Assembly (NCBI RefSeq): GCF_017562075.2
Contig: NC_054083.1
Span: forward strand, 36,497,755-36,561,754
Direction of reading: 5' to 3'
DNA length: 64,000 bases
From: Anopheles merus
Taxonomy: Eukaryota; Arthropoda; Insecta; Diptera; Culicidae
In this document: positions 14,801 to 29,800 of the stretch, in pieces
Position numbering within the stretch: the first letter of the stretch is position 1
Layout of the letters: each line of letters starts with the position of its first letter
The notes under the pieces: model-generated
Database searches by the model: none
Told to the model about the DNA's origin: nothing
What the model saw: the letters and a program-made list of their open reading frames with translations, nothing else
Program-made: the position numbers and the translations under genes

Positions 14801-17800
14801 TGTGTGATATTATTTTATAAAAAAATCGATATTATTTAAGTATGAAATGGCTACACGACCAACTATAACGATAGGACACATCATTTCCGATAGAATCTAG
14901 AAGAAAGCAACGACAAAGAGGCATCACAGTTGATTTTACAGGACTTTTTCTAAATTCCCTTAAACTGGTGCAGCTTAAGGGAAGTTTAAGGCTCCAGTTT
15001 AAGGGAATTTGCTCTAATTCCCGGTTATTCATGCTCTAAATGTCAATTGGATCGTCAGTTTGTCCTTTGTACTGCCTTTCATTAGTTCGTGCCTTGGACC
15101 TTCTTAGACCCTCTGGCCTAGACTTTTTTGCACAGACACTGGTCTTCAAGGAAAGGATATAATTTGTTTCTTCATACAACGTTCAAAAGTAAATTAATTT
15201 AAAGTAGATTGAAGTTTAAAAATGTATCAGGATGAGTATTACACATACCTTCATTTGTCAATATGTTTGGTTAGCTGCCATAGCAAAACAGCTTCTTAAT
15301 TAATGCAGCATTGTTACTTACTTAGTCTAGACTAGTTGGATTAGATTGAACTTAATTGAAATACAAAAAAAACTATATGACTTTAGAAAAATAAGTTGAA
15401 TAAAATTTACGATAATTGCTGCAAAGCTCTTACGATCAACAAATACTTCTTTGCTAGAAATCAGGTAATCAAAGGCAGAGAGAGAGAGAGAGAGAGAGTC
15501 CATCAAACGCTTAGTTGCTACCAAACATATCAAATATTTAATAAATCAAAAGCATATAATCCACCTCGCAGGAGATGAACACGATTCAACAGCCCACAAG
15601 TGCATACACTTTACGCCGGCAGTTACAATAACCTGCCTTTCTTCGGTTTTCTGGCACGTTGTAATACTTTCCAACCCATGTACCCCGTCCTCCCCTCTCC
15701 CCCGTTCACCACCATGTCCCCTTTACTTTTAATGCCAGTGTTTTGCAATCTCATCCGACCAACGTGCTAATATCGGTCTTGTTTCTCGGAGCAGAAAACA
15801 TGCACCATCGTTCAGCAGCGTTGTCGCGTTGCACCGGCCGTCCACTCGCCCTCCCCATGCGAACCATCCGCCGGGCTGGTAACACATGTCCGAACATGTT
15901 CATTTCAGACCCATCTGTGGCAACGGAACAACTCGACGTGGAGCGCCGAAGAAGAACGCCCGGTACCTCCGTTCTGTTCGGAAAAACAGTACCGTCTTGT
16001 TAACGAACCGAGCCAAACCCCAAACCCAGGCGCCCAGAACAGATTTTTGAAACGCAAGACACACGGGACACACGGGCAGATAATCCCTTTTCTGTTCTCC
16101 GATCTGCTCCGAAGCTTCCGCCGACGCTCCACTCCCTGCCGGCCGGCCGGTGGAGGACGTTCTGGTAGCTACGGGAGGGACGCAGGATGACAGGGAATTT
16201 ATGCTTCATCGATATTCGTGTTATTTTTTGTGCTCATGTCTCATGTCCACCCTGCCTGCCGTGCAGTCGATGCAACCGTTGTGCCTTGTCGTGACAATCT
16301 CCTTCTCCTTCTCCCGGTCCTTTCCCAGGATGCAATGGATTCGTTGGCATCCACAGTTTGTAAATATTTCCACTCTAAAACCCGAGTGGGTTCGATGTAC
16401 GGTGTATTATTAATGCTTTTATTTTTTCGTCCCTTTCCTTCTCCCTTCCACCAGCACCAGCTTCACCACCGCGGCGTACGGCAGCCACCAGAATGTGTTC
16501 ATCCGGCTGGATCCCTTGGGACGGCCGCCCAGCGCGAACAGCGGTTCCTACGCAACGATAGCGAGCCTCAACAAATATCCCATCAGTGAGTCGAAAAAGT
16601 CGTGTAAGTGTCACTCTTGGGGAGTGAATTTCCCTCCACCACTTCCTTCCTTTATTTTCTATCGATGTCCGCTCAACACGTTTCCAGTTTTCGGAAAATG
16701 GTGCGATCCTTTTTCAGCGCCCAATTTGTGCTTCCTGCTAAATTTACTTTAATTAAATGTTTCTAAGTTTCAAATTGATTTCTGCTTTCCCTTCTGCCAC
16801 CCCATCGCACACCTTATTTCCGTATTGGTCGCTTTGTTTGTCCTGTCGACGTCATCCCACCCTCCCAAAACAAAACAAAAAAAGCGAACCCGGCATGTAT
16901 GGCTCTACATCACTTTCCCCGTTTTTTCCCCCTTGTGCGAATATAAACATGAACCGTATCTAAATGGACATCCCACACCACACAAACGACACCAATCGCT
17001 GTGTTTCTCGCATTGCGCTTCCGGGCGTTCACGTTCACTTGCAGGGTTTCGCAGCACCCCTTCACCGTCGCCGTACGCGACAGCGCTGCTGCCCCTCGGG
17101 CAGAACGGGACCGCCGGAACGGGGACGGAGTCGGTCTACGCCAAACCGGAATCGGTCTGTCCATCCCGGGTGTCCTACTACGCTTCATCCCAGCTAACTC
17201 AGGTAAGCGCTGTCCATTTCACTCGACAAACAATCCACCCTGTGCCTGTGCAGCGCCCTACTGCAGAGCGTTTGTGGAGCTACTACTACTACTACTACTC
17301 CGACTACGGCTACTACCACCACGATGGTTTGTTGAAATTGTCTGACAAGGGTATACGAGCGCTGATTTTCGAGCAGGGCGCAGGCCAAGTGCAGGATGTA
17401 CAGGAGGTGTTGGGAGCTCTCCTTACACTTTCTCCCTTTCTCTTGTACGCTCCTTTTACTCCTCACTCAGGAGCGTTTGTACAGGACGGTCTATTCATTC
17501 TTTTTTGATTTACTACCAGGCCCAGTTGATATCTTTTATCGTGCAGCCATAAAGTACGGATGGGCCTCGTGTTTGCAAGGGGCGCAAAATATGCATTATT
17601 TACACAGAAAGGAATTCTAACCGAGCGTATTAATACTTCTTGCATTGATTCAAATTGAGTCAAAATATTTATTTTCTTTAATGCAATAAAACGAAATTAA
17701 ACGCATTGAAGAAAGCATTTGTATAATTTTTAAATAAATGTCATTGACACATATTTTTCCTTATGGTATACTTTATTAGCCAGCAATTTTGGATCATTTC

Positions 17801-20800
17801 ATGATTTAATTTAGAAAGCTGAAATTTCAGCCAGCCAGTTTAGCTCTATGCATAATCTGGGTTTTATTTTCCATACCCAATTGACAGATGCGTTACGTCA
17901 TGCAAGGTTTTTCAAGTGAGCTTTCAATTCTGAATATGTAATAGCGCTTACTTTAATAAACATATAAGTACAGCTTTGAAAGGTAAATTAAATGTAAAAT
18001 GTAATAAGGTTTCATATCAAAACAGCCCGTGAGATTAATTATTCTAACATCGTTTTCAGTTTGCCTTTAAATACAATAAAATATTGTAAATTCATAGTGC
18101 ATTGGATTTGTAACGAATTGCATAGAAGTTAGAAATGCTATCATTTTTCAAGGATCAGCCACAAAGGAGACGACAGTTTTCGTTTTTTTTTTGCCTTAGT
18201 AACATACATCGAAAGAGCAGACTTATTTGGAATCGCTTACAAAGAACGATGAGGAAACTCGTTACTTCATCACTTTGAAGGAATTAAGCATCAAGAACAG
18301 TAAAAAATCATTCCTTGAAACCTTCAATAATTATTAAATACATTTCAGATCACTGCTTCTACCTTAAACATTCGTAATAATGCGTAGAAGTATATTTTAA
18401 TACATAGAGGAATTGTTGGTTCATTTACTTCATGTTTATTTTTATGTTTTTTGGTTTGTAATATTTGCATAAATTTTTTAATGTCTAATATATGATTTTT
18501 TTAATATCCAACATTACCCTCTAAAACGAAACATCACAGTGCATCAAAATGTTTCTGCGTTAGCTGCCGACACCATTGCTGGAACACCTCAAAACCCAGA
18601 TCAAAGCGGGGACAAAAGAACCTTCCCATCTGTTATTTTTCGTTCGGCAGGCAGGACATAATTTTCCTTTAAAAATCAATAATGACCGTAGCATTATTCA
18701 AAGCAAAAGCAGCAAAAAAAAAACATAATTTTCATTTTCATCCCAACCATTCCGCACAACAATGAGTTTCGCTTATGCGCCTAAATAATGATACCGTACC
18801 GAAAAGAAAGAAAAAAAAACAAGAAAAACAGGAAAACTCCAAAGCTCCTTTCTCCTTTGTAATCTACCGTGTCTGAAAGATAAAGGCCAAAACGGAGGGG
18901 CGTTTTTCTTTCTCCCAAATCACCCCCCAATAAAGCGACCGGGAGGGACTCCCAAACTCAAACACCTCGAGCGTAACGTGAACAGCGTATCGAAAATTTG
19001 TCACCGAATTGAAAATTAAGCAATTTGAATAGGAAAGTAGAAATTTCCATTTTCATCCGCTCCGCTTAAAGTTCGAGAAAGCGTATCGTGAAGGTGAATT
19101 TCGATCCCGATCACCCCGGCGCAAAAATGGTGAATTTTCACTCCACTCCTCTCGTCAATATCGTGCCGGAGAAAAGTGTCAATCAGCAGGCTACCGCAGG
19201 TTGGAAAAAGCGTGCACCATTGTCTGGGACACCAGGTCGATATTGGGGCAGCTGGGGCAGCGTTGGTTGGTTGGGTTGGAGTTGCTGGAGATTGAATTTT
19301 AAAGCAATCGGGCAGGGATGAGTTAATGAATCGAATTTGAAGGTGTTCGTTGGACGATTTAGAGGATAAAAGAATGGAAAAGCTTTGATGTTCAGAACTT
19401 CTTCCAAAGGCAGCAATTAATAAAACGCATTATTGTGACATGTATCTAAAACGGCGTTATAATTTCTACACTATTATCACAATTAAGAAACAAACAGACA
19501 TAAAAACAACCTAATACACACACCAAAAATTTTCAAAAAGCATCATAACTTGTGAAACCTTCCTTTAATGAAGAGCGTGCACAAAACTACGCCACCCCGG
19601 TCACGAACTCATCCCTGAGGTGAAAATGTACCCCATTTCCATCATCGCACACCGTGCCCGCCGACCGCACCGGCGGACACATAAATTGAGTGAATGGTAC
19701 ACCGAGCCCTCGATTTTACCGCCCCGTTTGTGCCCGGTGCCAGAGGTGTTAGTTAAAAATTAATAACAATAATGAGACTCTTTTGTCGCAGCGCCGGAAA
19801 GATGAGACCAGCCATTTTTCACAAGAAATTTCCCCACCGTTGCTACCTTCCCGTTGCGTGTCCGTGTGCGCATCGTGGCAGATCGGTTCCTTAGTCTTTA
19901 TCCTTTTCAAAATTTACTCTCCATTTCTACGACGTCCTCTTGCGTCCAGGCCCAAAGGCATGGGAGAGGAAATGGATGGGAAAATGATCCCCTTGATACC
20001 GGGCGCAGCCAGTCGCGGCACACTGCAGTGTTCGGTTTTAGCTTTTATCAGCAAATACTAACGTCCACCAAGAGACACAAACTGGGGGCGAGCAGGAGGC
20101 AAAACAAAGCAGAAAAGAAAGAAAAAAAAAGACACGGTGACACTTTTCGGGCTTCAGGAAGCCACTGCCACCGGCTCTGGGGCCACAGCGAAAAAGGTTG
20201 CGGCCACCGACAAGCGTACTTGCGGCAAAAACATAAGCTTGGGCACACAATTTGTAACCAGATATTTCACCGTGCGCCAGAGCGATGCGGCAAAGGAAGG
20301 GCGTAGTAAGGGAGTTCCATTTTTTTGCTTTGTTTTGCTTGAACCTACCCAGCGAGCCCTAAAACAAAAGCGTGGCGCGTGACGGAAGGTGAGAAAATGA
20401 TACATAAGTCTCTTCGCCCTAATCCCGGGCACTGCGGTGCGGCGCGCATTTCGCTTCGTGGCAAAGAGCGGGCTTAAGCTGTGGCATTTCACTCGCATAG
20501 TGCTAAATTTGGAGCATTTCCGAGTGATTATGTTTACTTTTCGCACCTGCATACCTGGTCGGTACCGGTTTGCGATCAATTATCTGTAGTTGTTTAAATA
20601 CAGCAATAATTAAATTAGGAGCATTAGCTGGATGTGTGCTGATGTTGATGCCCCGCTTCGTTGACGATGACGATGGAGTAATGTGATAGTCATGCCTGCA
20701 AATCGTTAGCAAATGATCATTTATCATAACTTATGGGAGCGTGGGGCGAAACGATATGTGAGATAAAGTTATCTGCACTAATGATGGGTTTAGGGGACGG

Positions 20801-23800
20801 TTCAAGTAGACTTACAGGATGAGTCCTAAAAAATTAAGCAAACATGAGCTTGAAGGAAGATTTGTTATACCACAAACACGCCAAAAGAGCTATTGGAATT
20901 CCGTCTGCCTTATAGTAGCTTAATAGTAGAACAGTTCTACTACCAAACCGGTACGTCTGCAAACGACCATGCTATTCTTGCTCACTATTTTGTGCTCAAA
21001 TTTGCAGCGCTTGCGGGTTTGACAGGAATACAGATGTAAGGAATACAAGAATCACGACTCTCTCCTGTACAAAAAGAATGCTCAGAGCTTGCTTAATGGT
21101 TTTATATTTAGTTATGTAGAAGAATGCGATAGAATGCGAGAATATTAAATTCAAATTATGATTAAAATTGGATTTTGTATGAAGAGTCTCATTGAAAACG
21201 CATGTAATAGTTTTGATTGACATGCAAAAACAACATTTTGTACGTGTTCAGAGCTTGCATAGGTACGTACGGAGCTACAAAAGAGTGTGGAGCTACATTG
21301 AGCTCAAGAAGAGTTCACGGACTCATGGAACGTATGGCGATACATTAAGAGTGCATAGCGGTTGCAATAGCGCAGAGTTACTTTAAGGAACGTAAATCTA
21401 TTTAGAGTGAGAAGTGACATACTTCGTGTTGAGCTACATTTACTCTGCGGAGCTACAGAAGAGTGTGGAGCTGTGTTGCGCACATGGAGAGTTCAAGGAT
21501 CCATTTTGCATTTGGAGTTACATTGAGTGTGCGTAAACGCATTCGTTAGAGTGTGAAGTTGCACTGAGAAGGCATCGATTTTGTGGAGTTTCATACTTCA
21601 CGCTGACTTACATTGACCGTACAGAGCTACATGGAGTCCTCATCTCTATGTTGTAGTTAAACAAACGTTATATGAAATACAATGGAACTACTGGAAAATA
21701 CACTAGTTCCAGAGCGTTCTCAATTCAATTCTCACTACTTTTATCCATACAAAACCCCTTTTTCTGCAATGTCCTTTGCTTATGAGTTGATGGATTTTTA
21801 CTAAAGATAAAAATAATTTTATTTTTAAGTAACGATCCAACCCAAAACAATCATTTTGAAGTGAAACTACGCCTGAATTTGCAACATTCGAAAGAAACTA
21901 CCTCATTCTGACCCCAATGCTCTTCTCTCGCATATCAGCTTCCTGTGCCTTTTCACGCTCATCATCACGGTGGAATGTCACACTTCCGAGAGAAGTTTAC
22001 AGTTTTTGACACATGAAACCATTAACTCGAACCATTTGCAACACATACACCACACACCCATACTTCACATTCCATTTGCCACCTACTCTTTCGCTAATGA
22101 CAGCCCGACACCCAGGCGGCGGGGAAAGTTTTGTTTATGCTCAGACGATGAAGTTTTCCCGTGTCCTGCAGGACACAAAAGGCATCAGCACCTAACCGAG
22201 TTGACAAGTAGAGTACAGTACCCTGCAGCACTACTCTCCTGCCTGTCGGGAGTGTGTGTGTGTGTTTTAATGACATTTTCATCATTAATTTTGAATAGCT
22301 GCAAACCATGCCGCCCCTTTACGCACACCTACGACAATGAAGCACTCCGTCTTTTAATCCTTCCTGGCTGACACGTTCCACCGGTGGAAAGAAGCAAACC
22401 GTTCAGCACCTCCTTTCATCGTTTGCAGCACCCGTGTGGTCCCTTATCGGTTGACCGGCTTCAGCTTCGCACCGGGCCGAAAGACAGTGAACGAGACAAT
22501 ATTTCGTGGCGCGGGGCTGTTGGAAGAAATGAGCAGTACAGCACAAAGGGGCAAACTCAGCCCCAACCCTTTTTACGGGAAATGAGATCCCGGCTGCCGG
22601 CGCCCCGGAAGGTGACAACCTTCGTTGTACTTTTTTTTTCGTTTTTGTTTCTGTGTTGTGTTGTGTTGCTGTGAGCGACGGAAAGTCATGGTGTGGTTTG
22701 GTTTGCGAAACCAAAAATATCTCCCTCTAAACGTTCTCTCCCGGAAAGCGAGGGAAGGTGTTCCGCTGGTTGAAGCAAAAACGTGAAAAATATGCTGCGG
22801 TAAACTTGTGCTCTAAAAATGAAATGCTTCATGGTTAAATGATGTGCCTTTAGAGCATACGACGCATGGGGAACGAAAGAGAGGAACACCTTAGAAACCG
22901 AAGAGTTTGTTAATAAATTTCTTCACGAATCCTTTTCCACCCTAACGAGCACGGTATCGTTCATAGATCAAAGAAATTTCTGTTTAAATAAATGATCAAA
23001 CGGACTTCATTGGGTACGGATAATTGTCTAAATAGCACAATATGGCGGCTAATAGCTCCCTCTAGCGGTGGGATCGACTGGGACAAACCCTGCAGCAACT
23101 CTTAAACCGTTCTGTTCGTTCATCCGCTGCTAGGATTGTAATTGATTGTAACGCGCCACGGCCACGGTGAACTATTGATGCAATTAATCATCAAGCGTTT
23201 TATCGTTCACGCCTTTTGCCGGCCCACTCTCCGCTGTCAACGCCACCGCTTGTAAAATCCTTGCGAATAGTTGTTCTTTTCCAGCTGCCCATTTCGCATT
23301 CCACTTCGCTGGCAACCGGCCAAACCGGGACTTGTTGAGTACGGTTTCGGTACGACATTTGTAATCGTTGACGTTTTACACAATCCCCGAGTGGAGGCAC
23401 ATGCACACAGGAGCACTGGTTAGCGTTTGATCTTTACCGTAACGTAACTGGCCACACTGGTGTGGCACGTTTTTCACCAAGCTCCAAGCTACGAACCCAG
23501 CTGGTCACTTGCGGAACGTTTGCTTTCGATTTATTGCATTCCAGCGAGAGTGCTTGTTTGTGCTTTCAGTGCTGCTGCCTTTGATACACTTGCTCACTTG
23601 AACTGGTCAGTTTAAAATCGATTAAAGGTTACACGTAGAACGAGGTCGTTTCTAGTCCCAATAAATCTTCAACATCATGATATTTTTTACAGTTTTTTGT
23701 CAAATATTTTTCTGTGAACACATACAACCCTTTCACAGTGTAATCCACAAAACAAAGAGCTTTCCCATAAACTGTAACAAGCGGCAGTGAGCAGTGAAGG

Positions 23801-26800
23801 AAAAATCCCAACCTTCCAACCGCTTCATTGTATCAATCATCTCCCTTCACTGTCGCTGAATCCGTATCCGGTGACGTACGAACTACACTGCGACCATTTC
23901 TCTGCAGTGTCTTGCAATATTTTCATCTCCGTCTACCAACGTGCTGCCGCTGCCGTAATGTTCAGCTGCTGAGCTTTGAGTTCGTTTTACTGTGTGGAGC
24001 ATTTTCTTTCTCTTTTTTTGCGTCTGACCATGCCCGTTGCTGCTGCTGATGGTGCTTGCCCGTTGAGTAGAGTATCCTGGTCCTGAAAGAATTTCGAAAC
24101 AGCAATTCATTGCACTGCCTTTGGTGTGTCGCGAGCACTGTTGGGTATGTCGAAAAGTGTTGTGCTATTGTGGTACCAAACAAAATATGTGCTTTATAAA
24201 ACACCCGTCGTGAGTTCAAGCTCAGTTCAAGGGATGATCCTTCCTTAGATAGACCAAGTATCTTTAACCTATTTCATGTTAATCTTATCTGGTAAGAACT
24301 AAAAGTTTGTTTGCCTGAGCTGTAATGATTCATGCCAAAATCCTTAAGCTAGTATGTCGTTTAGGAAGTCTACAAGGACAGAGGGAACGTGGTAGGCCTA
24401 AGTTGATGTGACTAGAAGGCGTGGAAGCGTCCGCTAAAATGTCCTGAATAAAGGCGTCCGCCAATTTGTCGAATTATAAACGAGTGTTGGAGTTTTATGT
24501 CTTGTTAGATAGACCGCGCTCTAACTATGTAAAGGATCTAGTAAGTAAATACGTCATTTGAGCTTAGCCGATAACGTCATTTGAGCCTACCAATGTCAAA
24601 CTCAATACAAAAAAATGTCTAAAATCGTAAAGCACCCCAATGGCAGATAATATGAACACAATTTGAACTCTCTTGATTTGTGTTCTATGCGTCGTCCAAT
24701 TACTAATATTGGGGCCCTTCACGATTCTAGTCAGTTTTTTATATGGAGTTTGACAGTTGAAGACTGAAATCATGTAAACACTCCATACAAAACCACCCAA
24801 AAAACTAGCCTGCAATTTTCAGTCTAGTCTAGTTCAGTCTAGATTCGAGTACCTGCTCGAAAACACGGTGTTGTTTACATTTACCCCAAGGTGCAGGAGA
24901 TCGGGTTGTGGAATCTAGAATCAAAGTTTATGTAGTCCAGGTGTTCTCATAGTATGTTTTTTAAAATCAAATTTGAATATCATTTTATGACAGAATAGGT
25001 GAAAACTTTTGTTTAAACAAGCTTTTTTGAGGCTTGACGAATACTCAAAACACTCTTAAAATCTTCATCTAGAAGCAGAAGCGATAAAAATCAGCCTTCT
25101 AAATTCATACACCTTGGGATAAGCCCACCTGTATATTATACCTACTTAGCTAGCTGCTCGAAAACTGCTATACAATGCAAACAGTTGACAGGCTGAAATT
25201 TCAGCCTAAGAAAGGGCCCTATTATTTGTTTAAAATTGTCTGAAAATGATTATCCGGTACAGTGTAGTACAGTGATCCACTCAATTTATGGAGTCAGTGC
25301 ATTGAACTAAAACTGTAACAAAACATGAGTCATCTGATGACACAACTAGGGAGTAAAAAAGAGTTTCGCACAACTTTTCCATCCACCCAACGCTCCAGCA
25401 CCGGTGCAAATGCTGGTGAGGTACAATTTTTCTCTCGCCGATTTCAACAAACGCCCGGGTGTTGATGGATGGAAACCGGAGTTCAAACTGACAATAGAGT
25501 TTCCCCCGGTTGCGCGAGTGCATCCTTTTGACCAGCGGCTTCTGCCATCCATTTATCAACCCGGGGCTCCCTGTGCCGCATCTCCCCGTCCCACCCATTA
25601 ACCGGTTGCGATTCGAGATGCTGCTCGTACTCCTTCTGCTGCTGTTTCTGCACGCCTTTTTCACATGAATACCACCCAACAACGACGTTCATTGGATGCT
25701 CAGGGTCCATGTTTTATTCAGCAGGCAGAAACAGACCAGAAGCACTACGACCAAACTCAGTCGGCACCTTCCGCATTCTCCCGCATTCTGTTCAATATTT
25801 GCGCAAATGCACGGGGGCGCGTTGCTAACGAACCACGATTTTTATACATGAGCAAGGAGGTGTGAGTCCCTCAGCAGGCTTTAGGGGATCCACAAGCGCA
25901 GGGTAAGAAAGCTGGCCCGGTCGGCTTTATGCAATGCAATCGCAATTTTTCGCTAACGAAAAAGCTCTCAATTATCGAGATGCTATCGATTGAGTGGGGG
26001 GCGATTAGTTCTGGAGTTTAACGGGAGTGGGAATGATAGCGCACTAAATCGATGGTTCATTAGGGTGCATCTTTAACTCAGCGAATTCTTTGTTTCATTT
26101 TCATTAGCACACAAAAATGCCCCAAAAGAGCTCTTAAATATTCTTCTTGATGAACCCATCTTTCTCCAACATGTTCTGAATCTCTTACTGACATCAATAC
26201 GTTACCAAGCGATCGATTAGCTTCTGATATGTTGCACGATTTTGCCCTAGAACCGAACCCGTCCCCGATTGAAATTAATCCCTTAAATCTGTCCTAAATC
26301 TTTATCACCTACCGCTCGTTGATGCCTTCGCCAATCCTTTCAAAGTGCTAACCTAATCCGAAGCTTAATGAAAGTAAAGCGTACGCCTACCGCCCAACCT
26401 CGATATTAACTCGACAGCAACGACCGTCGCCCGATTTGCCGACGAGATAAACACGCTCATATACCTTCACAACAGCCCCAACCAACACCCCTTCCAAAGC
26501 GGCCGTATCGATTCTGTTAGCGGAGCTTTACGTTGGCTTATCAAATTTCTCTAATCATCAATGAAGCGCCATAAACATGGAACCCCCAATGCTCCAACCG
26601 TGCCAATGTCCAATTTCAAGACCCCGGACAAATACCAATTCTCTTGGGCCCTACGTCCAAATCTTGTGGTCCGTTCGAATCCGTTCGAGCTTAACAAATA
26701 AAGAATCAACTCCTCCGGTAGGACAATATAGTGGGACAGCTCGTTGCGTAGGGCTTTCTTGTGCAGTCGGGCCTGAAATTTCATTTTCCACCTCCGCCCA

Positions 26801-29800
26801 CCAAAAGACAAAAGGATAGCCCTGTGTCGGTCAGAACAGGCGTGAAATGGCTCTTCGACACGCAATCTTCACGCTGGTGACTCAAGTCACCGGAGCTTCC
26901 GAAAGCAGCAAGCAAATGTCCCCATAATAAGCAATGACAGTCGTTGACGCAAATAGGCATATAAGCAAAAAAAGACAACGCAAAGAGGCACCTTCCAAAA
27001 CGAGAAAAGGATTGTCTTTGTGTCCGAGGCTGGTGTGGCTCGGAAATCGGGAAGGTGAACCCGAAGCCCGGGCGAAACGACTTGACGTGTGGGTAATTGC
27101 GTAGGCTCTGCGTGATAGAACTCGGAATGCTTTTGGGCAGGTTATGCTTTTTGTCCGCCTTGGCTCGGTGTCGGATGTGCCCGATGCCTGTTCTTGGTTC
27201 TAGGGCCCGTACCACCCGGAAAACCCCAAAATCCCGAAACGTCAGTTTGAGAATAGTACGAGAGAACGAGAAGAGGCACCAGCGCGTGTGAGATCTTTTA
27301 GTGTTAGACGGTGTTATTGTTCATTTGGTTGAGATTTTCCACAAATCCCTCGTTCGGTGGTGCTGTTTGTCGCTGCACTAACGCTACTTCCCAAACCCAA
27401 TCCGAAACCCCATCGTACGTCGGTGGCCCACGTTAGACGCTAGACCGTTAATGGAGCTTTCCGCTGTTGCTGTTTTCGCAGGTCTACAGCCTATCGACGC
27501 CAGCGCGAAGCATCCACAGCAACGGCTCGAACCCGAAGGACAAGCTGCGACGGATTGCCGTGTCCCCGGGTACCATCCTCTGCCAGCAGCTCGTCCAGGA
27601 GGGCACGTACGGCCGGATCTACAGCGGCATCCTGCACCATCCGCTCGGTGAAACGCGTGACGTGCTGATCAAAACCGTGGTCGGTAAGTACCGAGGGTGG
27701 TGCTTGGGCATGCATGGGCAGGAACGGTGCACGTGGAACACCATCGTTTGCGCTGGGGAAAGGTTAATACACCGCGGGCAGCTTTGGGCAGTTAGGCACA
27801 CAAAGGAGCGCAGTTTGAACATAAACTTTAGAGATGAGATGGTCCCTAAAGGGGAAAGTAATTGTATTTTTACAGTCGTTTATGCTAACTTTTGCCTCTA
27901 AGTAACACATTTTCGCTTTTGAAGCACCTATTTCTAACAGGGGATCTTAGTTTTTGCTTTTAAGTTCTCTAGTTTTGCGTTATGGTTATTAAGGTTTGTC
28001 AGTAAGACACTTATTGCAACAATAAATCATCCTTTTAATGTGTTTATACGTTGTTTCTTTTATGTTTAGTGACAAAAAAAGTATTTCACGAATAAAATTT
28101 TATTATTTTTGCGTCAATCTTGAAAACTTTAAACAGTTTTGCGCTTCTCAAGGTACTAAGAATTACACGATTGTGATTTGGAGACATTTGAGGCGTTTGA
28201 GGCAAAAATAGAAGCAAACGTTACAAATTCTTGTCAACTATATTAACTGTTTTAGCGCTGATGCCTTAAATTTACATTTTCCTAGTTATCAATTCTTCAT
28301 TTTAATTCAAACAGTTGTATTACTATTTCCACCACTATCGAAACGTAACTTATTGCTCAAACTATGCCCAGAGCTTCGCTCTCCAATTAAATGATCCAAT
28401 GACTTTTCTTCTCATCTGTGGTTTTCTCTCCCACCCAGACGGTGCCTCGCTGAGCCAGGTGGCTTATCTGCTGTCGGAAGGATCGACCCTGTGTGGCATC
28501 TCCCATCCCAACATCCTGTTCCCGGTGGCGGCCGTTACCGAGCTGTCGGGGCCACCGAAAGTCGCCTACCCACTGGCGGCCAAAGGAAACCTCAAACTGT
28601 AAGTAATGTCTTCTGCTTGAGCCCTGCCTGCCCTGCTCTACTACCGCCCCCAAACGTCACCCCCCAAAACGTGCACCAATAGCACAGCAAATGTAAAAAC
28701 AAGATTTATATACTACTACTACGTCCAATCTTTAGTTGTTCATTGCTTCTACGCTCCGCATCCATTGGTTTGTTTGCAAAACACATCATGAGCGTGGCTT
28801 TTTTTTTCGTTTGGTGCCAAGACAAGTTTCAAGTTTCTTTTTAAAAACGAAAAGACACGACGAAACAACCTCGCATCAGTTCCTGAATAAACATTACACG
28901 ACCTGTGTTTTTCGGTTGGGCTCGATTTCAGACTCTGCCGCACCGCACCGAGCTGTCTGTCCCAAGACGGTGCCTCGCTCGAATGGCTCCGAAACCCTCG
29001 GCACACGAGCCACCCAGCTTTCTGCAAAGCTTTTCCGTCACTCTTTTTGTGTTAGCCGCCTGCCGTCTGAAAAGCAACAAACAAAACGTCATTCGGTTGG
29101 ATTCTTTTTCACAGCGGGCCTTTTTTCTCCTCTTTTATTGCTCCAACCAGGCACAGGAAATGTATTCACTTGCCAGGTTGCAAAAGCGTCCTCCAATAAG
29201 GCTGCTCCAACCTCTGCCCTGCCGTTTCTTTGCCAGCGTCCGATTTGTCCCCCGTCATTGTCGACCCGATCGAACGGCGCTACATTTATCAAATAGACAT
29301 TAGCAAGCCAAACCGAACCGTCAGCGTTGGGAGAAATCAAAGTGGCAAGAACCTTTTGTCGATGTGGGATAAAAGGCCACTGGCAGAATGGTAAGGTTTC
29401 GGAGGAAAAAGGGCTCAAACACGAGCAGCGCACGCTGGAAAAGAAATCTTACATTTTCCACGTGGCAAACGGTGGTATGCGCCATCCTTTGCGCTGGAAT
29501 GTTTTCTACCGGTTTCGGTATCCTTTTACCAGCCACATGCCACGTAATGTTGGCAACCGATGTTCGGGGTTAGGGATAACACGTTTCACTTTCAGCTTTG
29601 TTTTTACTTCACTTTTCATGTTCTGCCTTCTCGGTTAGGGGTTGCAGCATCTTAAGAGTAACCGATATGCCGTCCTTAAACGCGCTGAATGACGCGGTTT
29701 GATGTAGGCCCGCTTTCAAAGAACACATGGCGGAGCTCCAAGAAAAAGGGACCTCCCTGCCTTTGGTGTAGCAATGCCTTTGGTGTAGCGGGTGGAATGA

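Larger units (their letters stand above)
14312..16454 (+). other. Intron C-D (2.1 kb)
   Basis: Bounded by GTACGT and CACCAG. Holds a 17-bp perfect inverted repeat (14952-15010) and a GA microsatellite (15477-15498). No gene seen. Confidence 0.82.
17203..27481 (+). other. Intron E-F (10.3 kb)
   Basis: Bounded by GTAAGC and TTCGCAG. Contains a TAC trinucleotide run (17278-17298), a degenerate GGAGCTACA repeat cluster (21270-21650), a non-LTR relic (24376-24499) and a MITE-like element (24711-25219). GC-richer islands at about 19.6-20.5, 22.0-23.6 and 25.3-27.4 kb hold overlapping small open frames with no recognisable family. Confidence 0.82.

Noticed and set aside
17815..17845. Third copy of the MITE palindrome (GCTGAAATTTCAGC followed by CAGCC)
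   Set aside because: Only about 20 bp are shared with the elements at 24711 and 44535, the sequence is self-complementary, and no GGGCCC terminus is nearby.
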